From positions 1 to 64,000 of the forward strand of contig JAPDRN010000063.1 of assembly GCA_030247855.1 (NCBI GenBank): a stretch of DNA of 64,000 nt, given 5' to 3'. The notes under the pieces were generated by a model, which worked only from the letters and a program-made list of their open reading frames with translations, was not told the origin of the DNA and searched no databases. Made by a program: the position numbers and the translations under genes. This DNA comes from Knufia peltigerae (lineage: Eukaryota; Ascomycota; Eurotiomycetes; Chaetothyriales; Trichomeriaceae). How positions within the stretch are numbered: position 1 is the first letter of the stretch; every line of letters begins with the position of its first letter. Of this stretch, positions 12,932 through 26,503 are shown piece after piece.

Positions 12932-13325
12932 GGCTGTCGCAAGCCCTGTAGGCTTCGTGAAAACGACAGAATTTGCGTAGAGTACAATCAGTTCGAGAGC
13001 TACGCTACAACTGGTAGAGCTCGACACCACCTCGAACGAGAGAAGTGACCATCGAACAAGAAGCGCACTCAAATCAGAAAATTTGTAGATGCGACCAGAG
13101 CGTCCGCAGCCTCAGAAAATTATTTCGTCCCTTATCGATAAGCAGCACCCATCTTCAAAGGGTTTAGTGTCAGTGGACCTGCAAGGCTGTACTACAAATC
13201 CACAAGGCTGCGTTCATTTTCTGATTAATTGGTTTCTAGTTGGATCTCAAGCTGTTCGTCAGGCTCATGTGATTTATCTGACCTGAAGAAGTACAGACAT
13301 CATGCTCACTGTATACGCGATCTCG
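12932..13325. other. Intergenic: RPA135 promoter
   Basis: A spacer of 394 bp upstream of RPA135 and downstream of the F-box-like gene. No gene or distinctive repeat seen. Confidence 0.5.
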
Positions 13326-14336
13326 CTATGCCCCAATCGTTCTATCACGCATCAGTTGTGGAACGACCGTTTCCTCTGCTTCATCGAGGTCCAAAATGTC
13401 ATACGATACAACACTGGCGCGCCAACCCGATTTCCGGTAGATGCTTACGGGTAACTGTGGGAAAAGGATAGGCAATGTCCTGACGAGAGCTGTGACGGCG
13501 TTCCTCTCCATTCGCAATAGCTGTGTGATTCTTGATGACTCCGACTGTACTCGCTGACCGTGTGCAATCAATTCACCTGGGGCGGCGACCCATGTGTTGT
13601 AGGATGCATCGGAAAGTGCCGTATGGCAGTAGAGGTCGACCCGGCTCACACCTGACAACTCATACAACCAGCCAAATTCACGCTTTAGAGCTTCATGGGG
13701 AGAATCTCGAGCTAATTGGCAGACTTTTGATGTGTAATGAGGCCCCATCTGAAGGTTGACGCCTGTGATCTTGACACTCCAGAATGAATCCATAACCAGA
13801 CTAGGTAAAACACAAGTAGGACAGTTATAGTATCCGGAGGGGCTCTTTGGGAACAGAATACATATCGTCAGAGTTATGCCATGAAGGCCTGGAAATGTCG
13901 TTTTCATTTGCGAGGTCAAACGTCCCAGTAGCATGGGGATGTAAACTTCGAGCCCGGATCTGCGACTTCTTTTCGCAAGTACGGCAACGTTGAGTCGCCG
14001 AATCGACTTGCGGTATGACAGAGACAATGGCAAACTTTGCATACCTTCGCGCAAATGAAGGACGAAAGGGGTACGATGACCGGCCTGTAAAATATGCAGG
14101 CATTCTCGATGAGTTTGTCGACAAGCAAGGAGAATTGATGGACAAGGTCTGATGGCAGCCTTCTGGTGTTCAATGTCATTCCAGGATTCTCGACGTCCTA
14201 TGTATGCAGTCCATTTTGAGGGTTGCAAACTGAAGTCCAAGATGAGCTCTCGAATCTCAGGGGGTAGTGCTAAGAAGTGACAATGCTGCTGGCCCTGAGA
14301 GACACGAGTGGACTGACGTCTCTGCTTGGAAGTCAT
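13326..14336 (-). CDS. F-box-like hypothetical protein
   Basis: Single-exon ORF of 336 residues. The N-terminal phrase FLALPPEIRELILDFSL (about residues 21-37) is an F-box-like or 2EXR-like start, followed by the phrase LLACRQTHRECLHIL that is common in large uncharacterised fungal families. The rest has no recognised domain and no signal peptide or membrane helix. F-box proteins can act as substrate adaptors for SCF ubiquitin ligases, but many fungal proteins with only this short motif have no known role. The function is unknown. Confidence 0.75.
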   Translation of the reverse strand: MTSKQRRQSTRVSQGQQHCHFLALPPEIRELILDFSLQPSKWTAYIGRRESWNDIEHQKAAIRPCPSILLACRQTHRECLHILQAGHRTPFVLHLREGMQSLPLSLSYRKSIRRLNVAVLAKRSRRSGLEVYIPMLLGRLTSQMKTTFPGLHGITLTICILFPKSPSGYYNCPTCVLPSLVMDSFWSVKITGVNLQMGPHYTSKVCQLARDSPHEALKREFGWLYELSGVSRVDLYCHTALSDASYNTWVAAPGELIAHGQRVQSESSRITQLLRMERNAVTALVRTLPILFPQLPVSIYRKSGWRASVVSYDILDLDEAEETVVPQLMRDRTIGA

Positions 14337-15033
14337 CGTTGATATTAAAGAAGCCTATCAAATGGATAGAGTGACATTCATTGCACATTGAGATACAGAA
14401 GACGAGGCGAGGCATGGAGTGAGTACAAACAAACACTTTAGTGCTTACAGAATTACAGTATTGAATTGTATCGTGTTGTATTTTATTTTCATTCACCGAG
14501 GACCTTGACCTCCTTGTCATCAACTTCACTATTATCAACACAAAGCCGTCTACAATTTATATTTGTTCGTGCCTTGTCGGAAATGTCGAAACAGCTAGCT
14601 AGGTAACCTAGCAAAGCGACTCTCTCCTACGAACTACGAGTACCACGTAATCTTCTCCTTCAACGAGCAACCACCAATGAAGCTTTACGGACTGCTACTG
14701 TGGCTTTCCTCTAGCCTCGACGATCCTTGACTGGAGCTTCCATAACTGGCCTGGCGTCCTTTGTTTGTCGGTTGGTTGTCTTATCGCTTGTTGTAACACG
14801 TGCGTCTTTATTGGTCTCCTGCTGGTCTGTCGAGGAAGTGCAAGGTTGTGGTGGGATGTCGCTTTTGATCCAGTTCCCGAGTTGCCCATTTCCTTTTGGT
14901 GCTGCAATGGCTCATACAAGTATAAAGCCTCGCCTGAGTCCCGCCGCGTTCCTGGACCTTGGCGAAGCTTGACAATAGCTTCTTTCTGTCGACCGAGGTA
15001 TCTACTCGTACGGTGAAGTCGGCATCAGTCACG
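14337..15033. other. Divergent intergenic region
   Basis: This lies between the minus-strand F-box-like gene and the plus-strand phosphatase. An open frame upstream of the phosphatase Met (from 14959) is in frame with it, but its residues do not look like a signal peptide, so it is treated as leader. No separate gene seen. Confidence 0.5.
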
Positions 15034-17188
15034 ATGAAGTCCAGACTCACTTGTGCAACTTTCTATGGCCTGTTGGCGGCCGTTGTCAAAGCTGCCCCTA
15101 CCGTCGACACCACCTACGCCTACACTGGCCCGGCGATCCCCGTGGGAGACTGGGTTGACCCCACGGTCAATGGCAATGGCAAAGGATTCCCAAGGCTTGT
15201 AGAGCCACCGGCTGTGAAACCCTCGACAAAGAACCCTTCCAACAATGTCAATGTCATCCAGCTCTCCTACCTACCAAATGGCATCAATGTTCATTATCAG
15301 ACACCTTTTGGTCTGGGAGTGTCTCCGACCATCATGTGGGGTACCACGGCTGGAAAGTTGGACAGTACGGCCACTGGCTACACTCGCACGTCAGCATTCG
15401 ATCCCACCCACCCGTGTCCCGAATGGATGTTTGTTGACATGAAGCTACTACAGGTACGATCGGACACCACCGTGTTCCCTGGTCGCCGTCACCCAGTGCA
15501 GCCAATTCTTTCACGACGTCCAGATCACGGGTCTCGACTCGGGCACGACGTATTACTACCAGATCCCCGCCGCCAACGGCACGACAACGTCCCAAGTCAT
15601 GAATTTCACCACGGCCCTGGCGGCCGGCGACGACACTTCGTTCTCCATGGCCGTTCTCAACGACATGGGCTACACCAACGCCGCCGGCACGTTCAAGCAC
15701 CTGACACAAGCCGTCGACGAGGGCGTCTCTTTCGCCTGGCACGGAGGGGACCTGAGTTACGCCGACGACTGGTACTCGGGGATCCTCCCGTGCGAAAGCT
15801 CCTGGCCGGTCTGCTACAACGGCACGTCGACTGAACTCCCCCCGGGAGACTACCCGCCCGACTACAACGACCCCCTACCGGCGGGGGAAGTCCCCAACCA
15901 AGGCAGCCCTCGAGGCGGCGACATGAGCGTCCTGTACGAGTCCAACTGGGATCTGTGGCAACAGTGGGTCGGCAAAGTCACCAACAAGATTCCATACATG
16001 GTGGTTCCGGGAAACCACGAAGCCGCCTGTGCAGAATTCGACGGCCCCGGCAACCTTCTGACGGCGTATCTAAACGACGATGAATCCGACACGACGGTCT
16101 CAAAGTCCAACCTGACATATTACAGTTGTCCACCGTCGCAGAGGTAATGTTTTTCCCTCGCTTCACTCCAGACCCTTCCCCAGCCTCTCCTCTTCCATCC
16201 CATGCTATTTCGTGGAACCCAAACTCAAAACTTTTGGTGGCTAGAAACTTCACCACGTACCAACATCGCTTCTACATGCCCGGCGACGAGACCGGGGGCG
16301 TCGGCAACTTTTGGTATTCGTTCGACTACGGCACCGTCCACTTCATCGCCATTGACGGGGAGACCGATTTCCCCAACAGTCCCGAATACCCGTTCGAAGC
16401 CGACCTCAAAGGCGACGAGACCCACCCGACCGAGTCCCAGACCTACATCACCGACAGTGGACCTTTTGGCGCCGTCGACGGACCCTACAGTAAAGTCCAA
16501 TCGTACCAACAATACAAGTGGCTCGTCCGGGATCTCGAAAGTGTCGACCGCGCAAAGACACCCTGGGTCATCGCCATGAGTCACCGACCAATGTACAGTT
16601 CCGAAACGTCGAGTTATCAAAAATACGTCCGTGATGCCTTTGAGGCCTTGCTGCTTGAACATCAAGTCGACATGTATTTGTCGGGGTAAGAAAAACAGAG
16701 ACCCCGGGAATTCGTCACTTCCCCCTTTCCCCCCTCCTCTCTCTAACTTTTGAGTCCATAGTCATATACATTGGTACGAACGTCTTTGGCCACTGGGGGC
16801 CAATGGAACAATCGACTCTTCATCTATCGTCGGGAACGACACCTACCTTACCAATCCAGGTACTTCGGTAAGTATCTTGTGCTTTCTTATCATCAGACAC
16901 TTCACTACCCATGGGTTGCCAATCACTGACGACATCTTTCTCCTGTCGCTTCACGAGTAGATGACACACATCATCAACGGCATGGCGGGCAATATCGAGT
17001 CCCACAGCACCCTCGACGCCGACGAACCCATCAAGAACATCACGAACGTCCTGGATCAAGAACACTATGGCTTCAGCAAGTTGACAGTCTACAACGCCAC
17101 CGCCCTCAAGTGGGAATTCATCCGAGGGGACGGCGCGGGAGTCGGGGATTCCTTGACGCTCTTGAAGAGGGGATGTTACAACGTGTAA
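15034..17188 (+). CDS. Secreted purple acid phosphatase
   Basis: Spliced CDS join(15034..15389,15454..16143,16245..16685,16762..16867,16961..17188), 606 residues. It hydrolyses phosphomonoesters outside the cell. The N-terminus has a hydrophobic signal peptide of about 20 residues ending VVKAAP. An N-terminal fibronectin-like region is followed by the metallophosphoesterase set: D189 in NDMGY, D218 and Y221 in GDLSYAD, N306-H307 in GNHE, H462 in MSHRP, and H497/H499 in GHIH. These match the seven metal ligands of purple acid phosphatases. Exon 2 must start at 15454, because that restores the conserved phrase YDRTPPCSLVAVTQCS; the matching donor is GTCAGC at 15390. Several N-x-S/T sites fit a glycoprotein. 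Phosphate-starvation control is typical of the family but not tested here. Confidence 0.92.
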
Positions 17189-17672
17189 AAGGTCTATAAA
17201 AGACCCACACCCACACAGAGCAGTACATACATACTACGCACCTCCAGCTAGGTTACCTATTCGCGACAAATAGTCCGTAAATGATAAATACCACCCCGTA
17301 CATCTTAAATAATGTTTGATGTTTGAGAACTGTTATAGCTTAGCTTATCTAAAACAACTTCACCAGACATAAAAACTAAGGTCGGGGGGTATAATCTCCA
17401 TTTTACTTTTTCTTTACAGTACTTATCTGGAGAATAGTATATAACTCAACCAATCACAAACTCTCAATCAAGTGCAAACAAACGCCGATAAATCAATCAG
17501 TCCTCAACAGCCGAAAGAATCACCTCTTTCCCATCCCGTCTTGATTTAAACAAGGGTCTGGTTGCCTACCGGTAGCTCGCCGCTGACCTTGTTGAACAAC
17601 AAGAAACAAAACCCGCTATCGTGGTCAAATCAACATCCAATCAGATCACACTTCATGGTCCTGGGATTTTGT
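17189..17672. other. Convergent 3' flanks
   Basis: AT-rich spacer between the convergent phosphatase and acetyl-CoA carboxylase genes. It should hold both 3' UTRs and poly(A) sites. No gene seen. Confidence 0.5.
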
Positions 17673-20600
17673 TCAAGAACCGGTCAGATACTTGACAAGT
17701 TGTTCCCTCTCACTTGTAGGCACAAGGCTCAAAACCTCACGCACACCCTTCAAACCACCTTCCTTGTTGCCCATCAGCAACTCAGACACCTTTTTGCTGA
17801 TGGCTTCACTCTTGACAGCATCGATTTTTGCATAGACCTCCTTTCGGTGGCTCTCGTACCACTCGGCAACCTTACGATCGTCCTTTTCGAATTCGGCGTC
17901 GAGCAGGCCAGACCAGTTCTTAAGCATGGCAAGGTTGCTCTCCTTTTGTGCCATGGCGTTGGGAGTAGTGGGCACAACACCACCAGCCGCCAAACTGGCA
18001 TTCAATTTCTTGAGCAAAACCTCTTCGGACAATCTTCTTCGGAGACGCCAGTAGAAGAATCTTCGAGCGTTCTGCCACTTGAGTGGCATACGAATGGTAC
18101 CCTTGGCTTCCATACGTCCAGCACGATCGTGAAGGTCGGCGAATTGAAGGGCGATTTGCTGGTAAATAGGTCCAAGCAGTTGCTCGCGTTCCGCCATCTT
18201 GACCTTGATCTCGTTCAATTGCTCAGATGTCAAGTCCTTAGCAAGAGACTGAGCCTTGAGCTGCCCGTAGGTGGGATCAAGACGGGCCATGGTCTCGAGT
18301 TGCTTCTCACGTCGATACTTGATACCAACGATACCCTCGGGCTCCAGGACACCACCACGAGACTCTTCGTCAGCATACATTTCCATCTGTTCGGGGTTGA
18401 TGGTAGGGTCAACGACGACCTAATGGCAGGTTAGTTATCATCTCCAATCAGAAACCGAGTGTTTGGAACTTACCCAAGAACCACCACGGAGTTCGCCAAA
18501 TGGAGGAATGTAGACGAACACCGGTTGCTCGTACTTGACGAGGCCGTCAACAATATACGAACCATATTTCAGGACTTCGTTGAACATATCTCGTTGACCA
18601 CCAGAGAAACCACGCCAATTGGCCAAGATCATGACTGGAAGCTGTTCACCGTAGTTGAAATCCTTGAGGGCTTGTGCGGTCTTGAAAGCCGAGTTGGGGA
18701 ACCACACACCACCCGGTTCCTGCACAACTTGTTCCATTGAATCGGCGTTGGCAGGATCAGCAGGGATGACGTTCTCGACAGTGCGCGTCTCTACTGCAAT
18801 GACACCCATTGGGATGCCACCTAGGCGAGCACGACCGACCACAACAGTCTTCGCCCAGCCGCCAAGAGCCTCCTGGAAAGAGTCCTTGTCGAAGAGACCA
18901 GACACGAAGCCTTCGTCATCCGCCTTACCAGCAATGAGATGTCGCACATCATATGGTCCACGAGGTGGGTAGAAGCTGATTTCACGATCCCAAGTGTCAG
19001 CGGCAATACCAACTGGCACTGGTTGCCCCTTCTTGTCGGGAATGAAAGACATCCATTCCACGATCTTTTCCACACCTTGGAAGTCATCGCTGGCAGTCAT
19101 GTGGGACACACCGTTTCTGTACATGATCTGGGTGCCACCAAGTTGCAGGTTGGAAGTGTAAACCTCCTTACCCAACACCTTATTGAGCGCAGGAGCACCG
19201 GTGAGGATGATTGGCTGGCCCTCGATTTGAATTGCTCGCTGACCCAAGCGGACGAGGTAAGCACCAATACCAACAGATCGACAGGTGACGAGGGTAATCG
19301 TGAAGATGTCCTCATAAGCTTTGGAGGTAGCACCAGCAATGAGACCAGAACCACGCAGACATTCAACACCCAGACCATCTTTGTTACCGACAATGGTAGT
19401 GATCTTGTGTCGGGTCTCCCCGTCCTCCTGGATTTCCTCGGTGATGACTTCCTTCTCCGTGAGCTGCTTCCTCTTCTCGGGAGTAAGGTAGAGGTACTTG
19501 AAGCCAGACTCCGGCTTGCCTTCATCGTTCCAAGCAACAGAGAAATGTGGGATGAGCTCATCAGCCATGCCAATGCGAGCACCGGAGTTGGCAGACAAGT
19601 AAATGCGAGGAATGCCAAGCTTTCGGGCGTATTCCGTGCATTGGTTGAAGAACTTGTCTTCAGTAGGACCAAATGAACCAATCTGGAAGGTGATGTCGTT
19701 GGCGATGATGACGAATTTCCGGCCTCGAGGGTATTCGGGAGTCTTGGCTGTCACCACCCACGCAACCATACCACAATTATTGGTACCTGGCTCGCGAGAG
19801 ACTTCGGTGATGTTGTCGCTGTCGTCAAGGATCAACTCGTTGTAGTCAAGGCAGTGGCCAACTTCAGGTCTGGAATCGGCCATAGGGGCATGCTTGCCGA
19901 TGGCCTTTGTCCAGCTGTTTGCAATTGCTTGTCTGAACAACTCAGGGAAGTCGTAAACATACTGAGTTCCCATAAGATGAGCCTTGTAACGCTTGGGTTG
20001 CAACCACTCCTTTGAGGCATAAGGAGTTGATACGGACCGAAGATGCATGGAGCCAACTTTAGTCGTACCGCCGATGCTTTCGAATACCCATTCGCCAGAG
20101 CGAGACTTCTTCTCGACGTAGCTTTCAACATTGACCACATAACCGGAGGTATTGCTGATGAACACGCGGAGGGGATATGGCATTCCAGTCTCAGGGTCCG
20201 TACAGAGAATTCGGATCTCTGCTCCAGTGATACGAAGTCGTAAGAATCTTCTGGCAGAACGTTCCAAGAAGCCAGCGATCCTTTCTTCGACATCTCTTGG
20301 CTGCAGGTTGAAGACGGGCGAGAAGTTGATGAAGATGTGGTTAAGATCGGAGTTGTTGTTGCCAATGATCTCAAGAGCGTCGCAGATATCGTTGACGAGA
20401 CGATCGGTCTCAGTGATCAAGTATTCTGCAGTTGGGATTTCATCCTTCAGGCGACCTGGACGCACGACCGCACGAACGAAGTAACGTTTGTCCACGACCT
20501 TGTCTCTGTCCTCGCCCTTGCCAATAGCCTCGTAGATGTGGATGTTTCGGTTTTGTGTGAAGACAGGCTTGATCTTGAACTTGGACAACCTTCCGAGCTC

Positions 20601-23600
20601 AAGCTGGAAAGCAAGAGCAGGTTCATTGTGCCGAATGGTCACATCTTCTTCGTAGTTGGCTCCACGAAAAGTGAAGTACCCCGGGTATGATCCATCCTTG
20701 TGGCCGCAGATGAAAGTGACGCGACGAACGTTACGAGCAAGGAGTTCGGCCTTGTTTTCTGCGACCAAGCTCTGAACGCGACTGAGAATCTCGGCGTCGG
20801 GGAGATTTTCAGTGTCGCGGATGGCAATGTTGCAGACATTGGTCAAGTCATCATCGACACTCTCAAGCTTTGGTTGAGGTTTGCGAACACTGTCGAGTGT
20901 TGGCATGAGATGTTGCTGATTAGGACTAGGACGCTTCTCCTTGGTTCCCTTAGGGAAAACCTCCAATGCGCGGGCCAGGCACTCATCGACCTCGTCCAGG
21001 TAGTGACATGGAGCGATAACCCCCTTCCGTGTGGGTTCGTCTTCAGATTGCAATTTGTTCAGGTATGACAGATCGCTCACAGAAGTGATGCGCTTGAACG
21101 GGCTGCCCTGCTGGGACGGCGTGGCCTGTCCTGATGGATAGGAAGAGGCCAATGGAAGACCAAACTCGGATTGCCCAACCTTGCGGAGGACAAAATCCCA
21201 TGACATGTAGAAAGGTGGTTCAACATCGTTGTGGTACTCGACTTCTCGCACAGTGTACGCACGGTAGGCACGTCGGATGTACACTTCGAGAGCCGCGAGT
21301 CCAACCCATGGATCATGATGGGCAAAGAACAGAGGAATGACATCGAAGACGGTGTAACGAGAGTCAACCACTTCCTTCAAGATCTCCAGGTCGGGCTCCC
21401 GGTGTTCCCAACCAGTCTCACCATATTTGGATTCGACAACTGAAGACTTGAGGATATGCTCCATTTGCGACACTCTCTCTTCCAAAGAAGGCATGGCACA
21501 TAGGATGAGCAATTCACGAGCCTTCAGAGTAACCTTGGCAGTTGCTCGGGACTCGAGCTCTGTGAGACGACGCAGAGAAGTCTTGAAGTACTTTCCGACA
21601 TTGCCAACATTGGGCTGGTCAGGTCGGTACATCTCCAGGATGGAGACAATCAAATTGTTCTTCGCAGACACACGGGTGTGTGACAGGACAGTGTAGCAGA
21701 CAGAGAGAATATCATCTTTGTTCTCTTCTCTCAGCTTGAGAATGACATCCTCGTCTCTGTGGGACCCTGAAGCAAAGAGTTTCTCGACTTCATAGTACTG
21801 ATCGAGCAACCCCGTGAAAACCGAGAACTCATGAACCTTCAGGCCTTCAGAGTATTGGGAGATGACCTCCTCCAAAGGTGCCAAAGTGGCGTGGAGCGTA
21901 ACACCATCGTTCTTGGACATGTTCTCCTCGATGAAACGGTTGATGGCCTTCTGGAGCTGCTTAGCTGGGAACTCGGCATGTCTGGCATGTGCACGTTCAA
22001 CGATCTGAGAGAGCTGAGCGTCCAACCGTTGTGGAGTCCGCGAGTGCAAGGCAGAAGATCTGGCTGACCATTCGCCATATGGCAGTTCAGGATCTCGAAG
22101 GACGGAGACGAGCTCCTTCAAGGTAGAGGCCATGATGACCTGGTTGTCAAAGCCCAGTAGGATGTTCTGCAAGATACCGATGAGGAGGGCGAATCGTTGA
22201 GGGGGCTTGTTTCCGACAACCTGAGGCGGGCCTAGGTCTGGAAGCTTGCCAGTGAAGGTCTCGGCTGTCTTGACTCTGGAAGGATCATCCAGAGCCAAGA
22301 TACCCAGGATGTCACCAGCCTCAAGAGTTGCACCGGGCTGCTTGAGGAATTGAACCACACCATCCTCCTGTGCAATCAAAGGCATGTACATTTTCATGAC
22401 TTCGACTTCCGCAAAGGCTTGACCAGCCTTGACATGTTCACCGTTCTCGACGGTGTACTTGACAAGCTTACCAGGAGACGGTGTTCGGAGCTGAGTAGGG
22501 TCATTTTCTTGTTCCAGCAAGCAAGTCTTGCTGTCAACGCTCAGGCGAATGGCAGTCGCCTCTTCCTTCCAATACAGACTGTGAGATCTTCCTGCAACAA
22601 GCATCAACAGACCACCGTCGGCCAGTGTTCGGACACCGACTAGGCACTTCGAACCGTTGATGAAGATATGGTAGCTGTCGAGACTTGCTCTGGTGGCGGT
22701 GAATTTGTATCGCTGGCCCTCATAGATGAATTCCACGGGGAAAACCGTCTTGAGAACATCCTTCGAAGGCACTTGGCCCTTCTCCAGACCCTTGCGGTAC
22801 TCGGCAATGCAGGCTTCGCTTGCCAGGTGGGCTTTCGTCAGCGCACCGGCAAGCACGGCGAGCATTGGGTCAGGTCGCTCAGCAGTCAGTTTGTTGGAGA
22901 TCAACTGATCCAGCCAGCCAGTGGTGATGGTATTGTCTTCAAAGGCAGGGGTTTCCAAGAGCTTGATCAAATATTCAATGGTGGTTCGGAAATCACCACG
23001 AATGCTCAATTCCTTCAAGGCAACGACCATGTGTTTTCTGGAAGCCTGTCGGTTTTCGCCGTAGGCGAAGATATGACCAAACTGACTGTCAGAGAAACTG
23101 TGGATACTGGAAGCCGAGGACACGGAAAAGTAACCCCAGACGTTCGAGCTCGAACGGAAATTGAGATCGTGCATGGTACCGCTGGATGGCTTGAAACCCT
23201 CGCCAGGATCTTCGGACGTGATACGGCAAGCAGTGGTGTGGCCCTTTGGTCTGGGACGACGCTGAGTCTTCATGCTGGCCGGGTCCTTGAAATGGAAATC
23301 GATCTCGGTCGCGGTATGGGGGTCTACGCCGTACAACAAGCGAATGTCACGGATGCGGTGGAGAGGAATACCCATGGCGATTTGAAGCTGGGCAGCTGGC
23401 AAGTTGACACCGCTGACCATTTCGGTGGTGGGATGTTCCACCTGGAGACGGGGGTTCAACTCCAAAAAGTAGAATTTGTCGTCTGCGTGAGAATAGAGAT
23501 ATTCCACAGTACCAGCCGATACATAGCCGACCAATTCACCCAGTCGGACGGCGGCATCTTCCATGGAGTGGAAGGTGTCTGGGTTTGCGATCGTGACAGG

Positions 23601-24755
23601 GGCCTCTTCAATGATTTTCTGGTGCCTTCGCTGGACGGAACAATCTCTGCCAAACAGGGAAATGTTATTTCCGTACTGATCGGCCAGCAACTGCACCTCC
23701 AAATGCCGGGCATTGCCTGCAAGCTTCATGATGAAGATGGGAGAACCGGGAATTTCGCTCGCCGCGGCGTTGTAGAGACTGGTGAACTCGGCTTCGTTCT
23801 CGACTTTTCGGATACCTTTGCCACCACCACCTTCGGAGGCTTTCACCATGACCGGGAAACCGATCTTCTTTGCAGCTTCCAGACCCTCTTCGGGTGAATG
23901 TACACAGCCCTTGTCATAGATATTATCGTGAACGGTGACGATTCCTTCGCTGTCAATTTCCACCTCGTCGACCCCTTCTCCTGACCAAGGAATACAGGGT
24001 ACTTGTGCGTGCTGTGCGACGATTGTGGAGGAGATCTTGTCACCGAGCGACCGCATGGCGGAACCAGGTGGGCCGATGAAGATGATCTTCTTTGGTGAGG
24101 CTGCCAGCGATTCTGGCAACTTGGGGTTTTCGGAGGCGTGACCCCAGCCAGCCCAGACTGCGTGGACGTTCATTCTCTCGGCAACGTCGACAATCAGTTC
24201 TACGTTGGCATAGTTATTGTTATTCGTGCCTCCAGGGACCTAGAAGAAAGCATTGTCAGTCGGAGTCCATTTCTCCTTCAGTAATGCTGCTAGCATCGCC
24301 ACCTACTTCGACATATTGATCCGCCATACGGATGTAGTCTGCGTTCGCCTGCAAATCTTCGGGCGTGGCCATCACGGTGAACTGGATGGCCCGCTCGTCG
24401 CCGAATGTCTCGTAGGCCCATTTTCGTACTGAACGGATCTCTTTGACCGCTGCAATACCGTTGTTCGCGATGAGCACCTATAGGGTCCCCGTGTCAGCTG
24501 CGCTTCCTTTCCCCCGCACCAAAACCTTTTCATTCTCAGCGTTCAACGTACTGAAGTAATGACTGAATGCCCATCTTGAGCTTGTACAAAGTCTTTTACT
24601 TTGCTCGGAGCAGCTTTTTCTAATCTGTTTCCACCGATGAAATGTGGTGCAAGCTTGTGCTTCGACTGCCACTCGCTGGGTGTGCCATTGACCAGCGTGG
24701 AGCGGCGAGCTGAGGTGCCGTTGACCCCATTGACAGCATTGGTGCTGGGAGCCAT
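17673..24755 (-). CDS. ACC1: Acetyl-CoA carboxylase, multidomain
   Basis: Spliced CDS complement(join(17673..18419,18474..24239,24307..24477,24552..24755)), 2,295 residues, close to 2,230-2,290 in other fungi. It carboxylates acetyl-CoA to malonyl-CoA, the committed step of fatty acid synthesis, in the cytosol. Domains in order: biotin carboxylase starting LIANNGIAAVKEIRSVRKWAYE; biotin carboxyl carrier with biotinyl K741 in EVMKMYMP; a central region; and N- and C-terminal carboxyltransferase lobes, including FFNQCTEYARKLGIPRIYLSANSGARIG split over the usual sites, ending with PLKWQNARRFFYWRLRRRL. Three introns (74, 67 and 54 nt) lie near the two ends. Each join restores invariant sequence (ITS/VLIANN, QYVE/VPGGTNNNNYA, GSW/VVVDPTINP). 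Confidence 0.97.
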
Positions 24756-26230
24756 GATTATAAGGAAGAAACTATCTCATGCAACTCGAGAGGGGGACCG
24801 AGTCTCGCGTCGGTGTCGATATTGGTTTGAGGAGGGTGTGAGGAAAAAGGAGAATCTGGAAAAACACGCCAATCAATGAAACCACAACTCGCCCAAACAC
24901 AGACCCAGGAGAAAGTCTTTTGGTAAGGTAGGAAGGTAGGAAGAGGTAAGGAATGGACAGGTCAGGTTTTCTCGTGTTGTTGGCAGAAGAGAGGAGGAAG
25001 AGTAGGAAGAGTAGGAGCGGGAGGATTGTTGAAGTCAGCAAATGCAACAGCAGTAGCAAGTAGCACCACGATGCAAGGTATAATAATCTACTACTCCGTA
25101 CTCGACGGTGATGTAGTTTTGTGTTTTAGTGAGACACAAGCCCGTCCGAGTACGATTGGATCTAAGTAAAAAAAGTGTCCTGTGCATTGAGCTGTTGAAT
25201 GGGGGCGCGAAAAGGGGTCTAGCGTGGTGTCGCCAAAAAACAGGCGGGCCGGACAAGAAGCGCATCACCAATTTGTTCCCGTCAATCACAGTGTCTATTT
25301 TGCTCTCCTTCGGGGCACCGCACGCTCCTCACCACGCCTCCCATGCGTCCTCAGAGTGGAAACTGTCACAGAGGACCATTTCACCAGAAACTACTGACAG
25401 GAGGCCAACGGAGCACGAACGAGTGCAGGGTCAAACTCAGAGTGGGCATTTTTCAGTTGGGAGCACAGCTTCACTGAGTCGCCGGGGCTAACGAGCCAGG
25501 GTCAACAAACCCCCCTTCACCCAGGGTCTCCGGCTTCATCTGACTGGATGTCTCTCCCTTCAGGCTCGCCACCAGCCGTCGATCGATTCGCTGCCCGCCA
25601 AACACACCCAGGCATTTCCATTATTCCCGATTGAACTTTGAGCCCATCCCCATCTCCAACAATTTTTTTTACACTACAACAATCCTCTTTGTTGAGACCT
25701 TTGAGCGCCGGTGGGAAACAATGCCGTCACCTCCAGCTTTTCCCTTTCCCCTACCCGTAACTCGTCCGATCGAAATGTACCGAGGCTTGCTTCCCACCCG
25801 CCGCCACTGACGCCCTCCAAGCTACCAAGTACCCCAATGCATCTGCGGTCAGAAGGAGGAAGAGAAAGATCATCTGTCCCTCTCAACGCCCCATGCACGA
25901 GAAGCAGAGATGATCTCACCGGGTAAAGGCGGTCGCACAGATGGATCCCCTTCGTATGTCGTATATGGTGGCATCCGTCCCGTCAAAGAGAAAATCATCT
26001 GTTCAGCCTCATGGACCGCCTGATTTCCGAGATCGATAATGATCTTGTGGCGCTGCATGCGGACTCCGCCCCCTGTCAAGATACAATTTCGGAGTCCGGT
26101 GTTGGCTTCGTTCGATAGCAATTAATCCACCGATTCCAATAATCCCGATCCTTTTTTCATTTCTAGACAACGACCTGGGTTTTTTTTATCGGTTCTCTTG
26201 ATCCCACACTCGTAGATAAGAAACGCGGAA

Positions 26231-26253
26231 CGAGTACGAGTACGAGTACGAGG
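26231..26253. repeat. (GAGTAC)n short tandem repeat
   Basis: Three to four head-to-tail copies of the hexamer CGAGTA. A second, shorter run of the same unit occurs about 135 bp downstream near 26367. Seen directly in sequence; no function is claimed. Confidence 0.8.
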
Positions 26254-26486
26254 TCCCTTTCTTCGATCGCCGAAGCTGAAGCTATCGAGTACGATTGGTC
26301 TCTGATCTGCAACGGGCTGAAAGGTGAGATCTGGTACCAAACTGCTCAGGGGATACCCCGTTCGGCAGTACGAGTACGAGAACACTCGAGCATTTTTCGC
26401 ACATTGTACAGTACTCTATTGTACCGTAGGTCCCAGTCACAAACCGACCGACAATTTTCAGCCCCAACTCTTCGGTGTCGATGGGC

Positions 26487-26503
26487 TGCGCGCTAGGCGC
26501 GCA
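26487..26503. repeat. CpG-rich inverted repeat
   Basis: TGCGCGC, a TAG spacer, then GCGCGCA: perfect 7-bp arms with a 3-nt loop. It contains four CpG dinucleotides in 17 bp. Confidence 0.75.

Noticed and set aside
12932..13072. N-terminal extension of RPA135 from an upstream Met
   Set aside because: The extra 47 residues are not conserved in the family, and the protein from 12931 already has the usual length.
15454..15496. Alternative 43-nt intron in the phosphatase (GTACGA donor)
   Set aside because: It would delete the conserved YDRTPPCSLVAVTQ block. Treating 15390-15453 as the intron restores it in frame.
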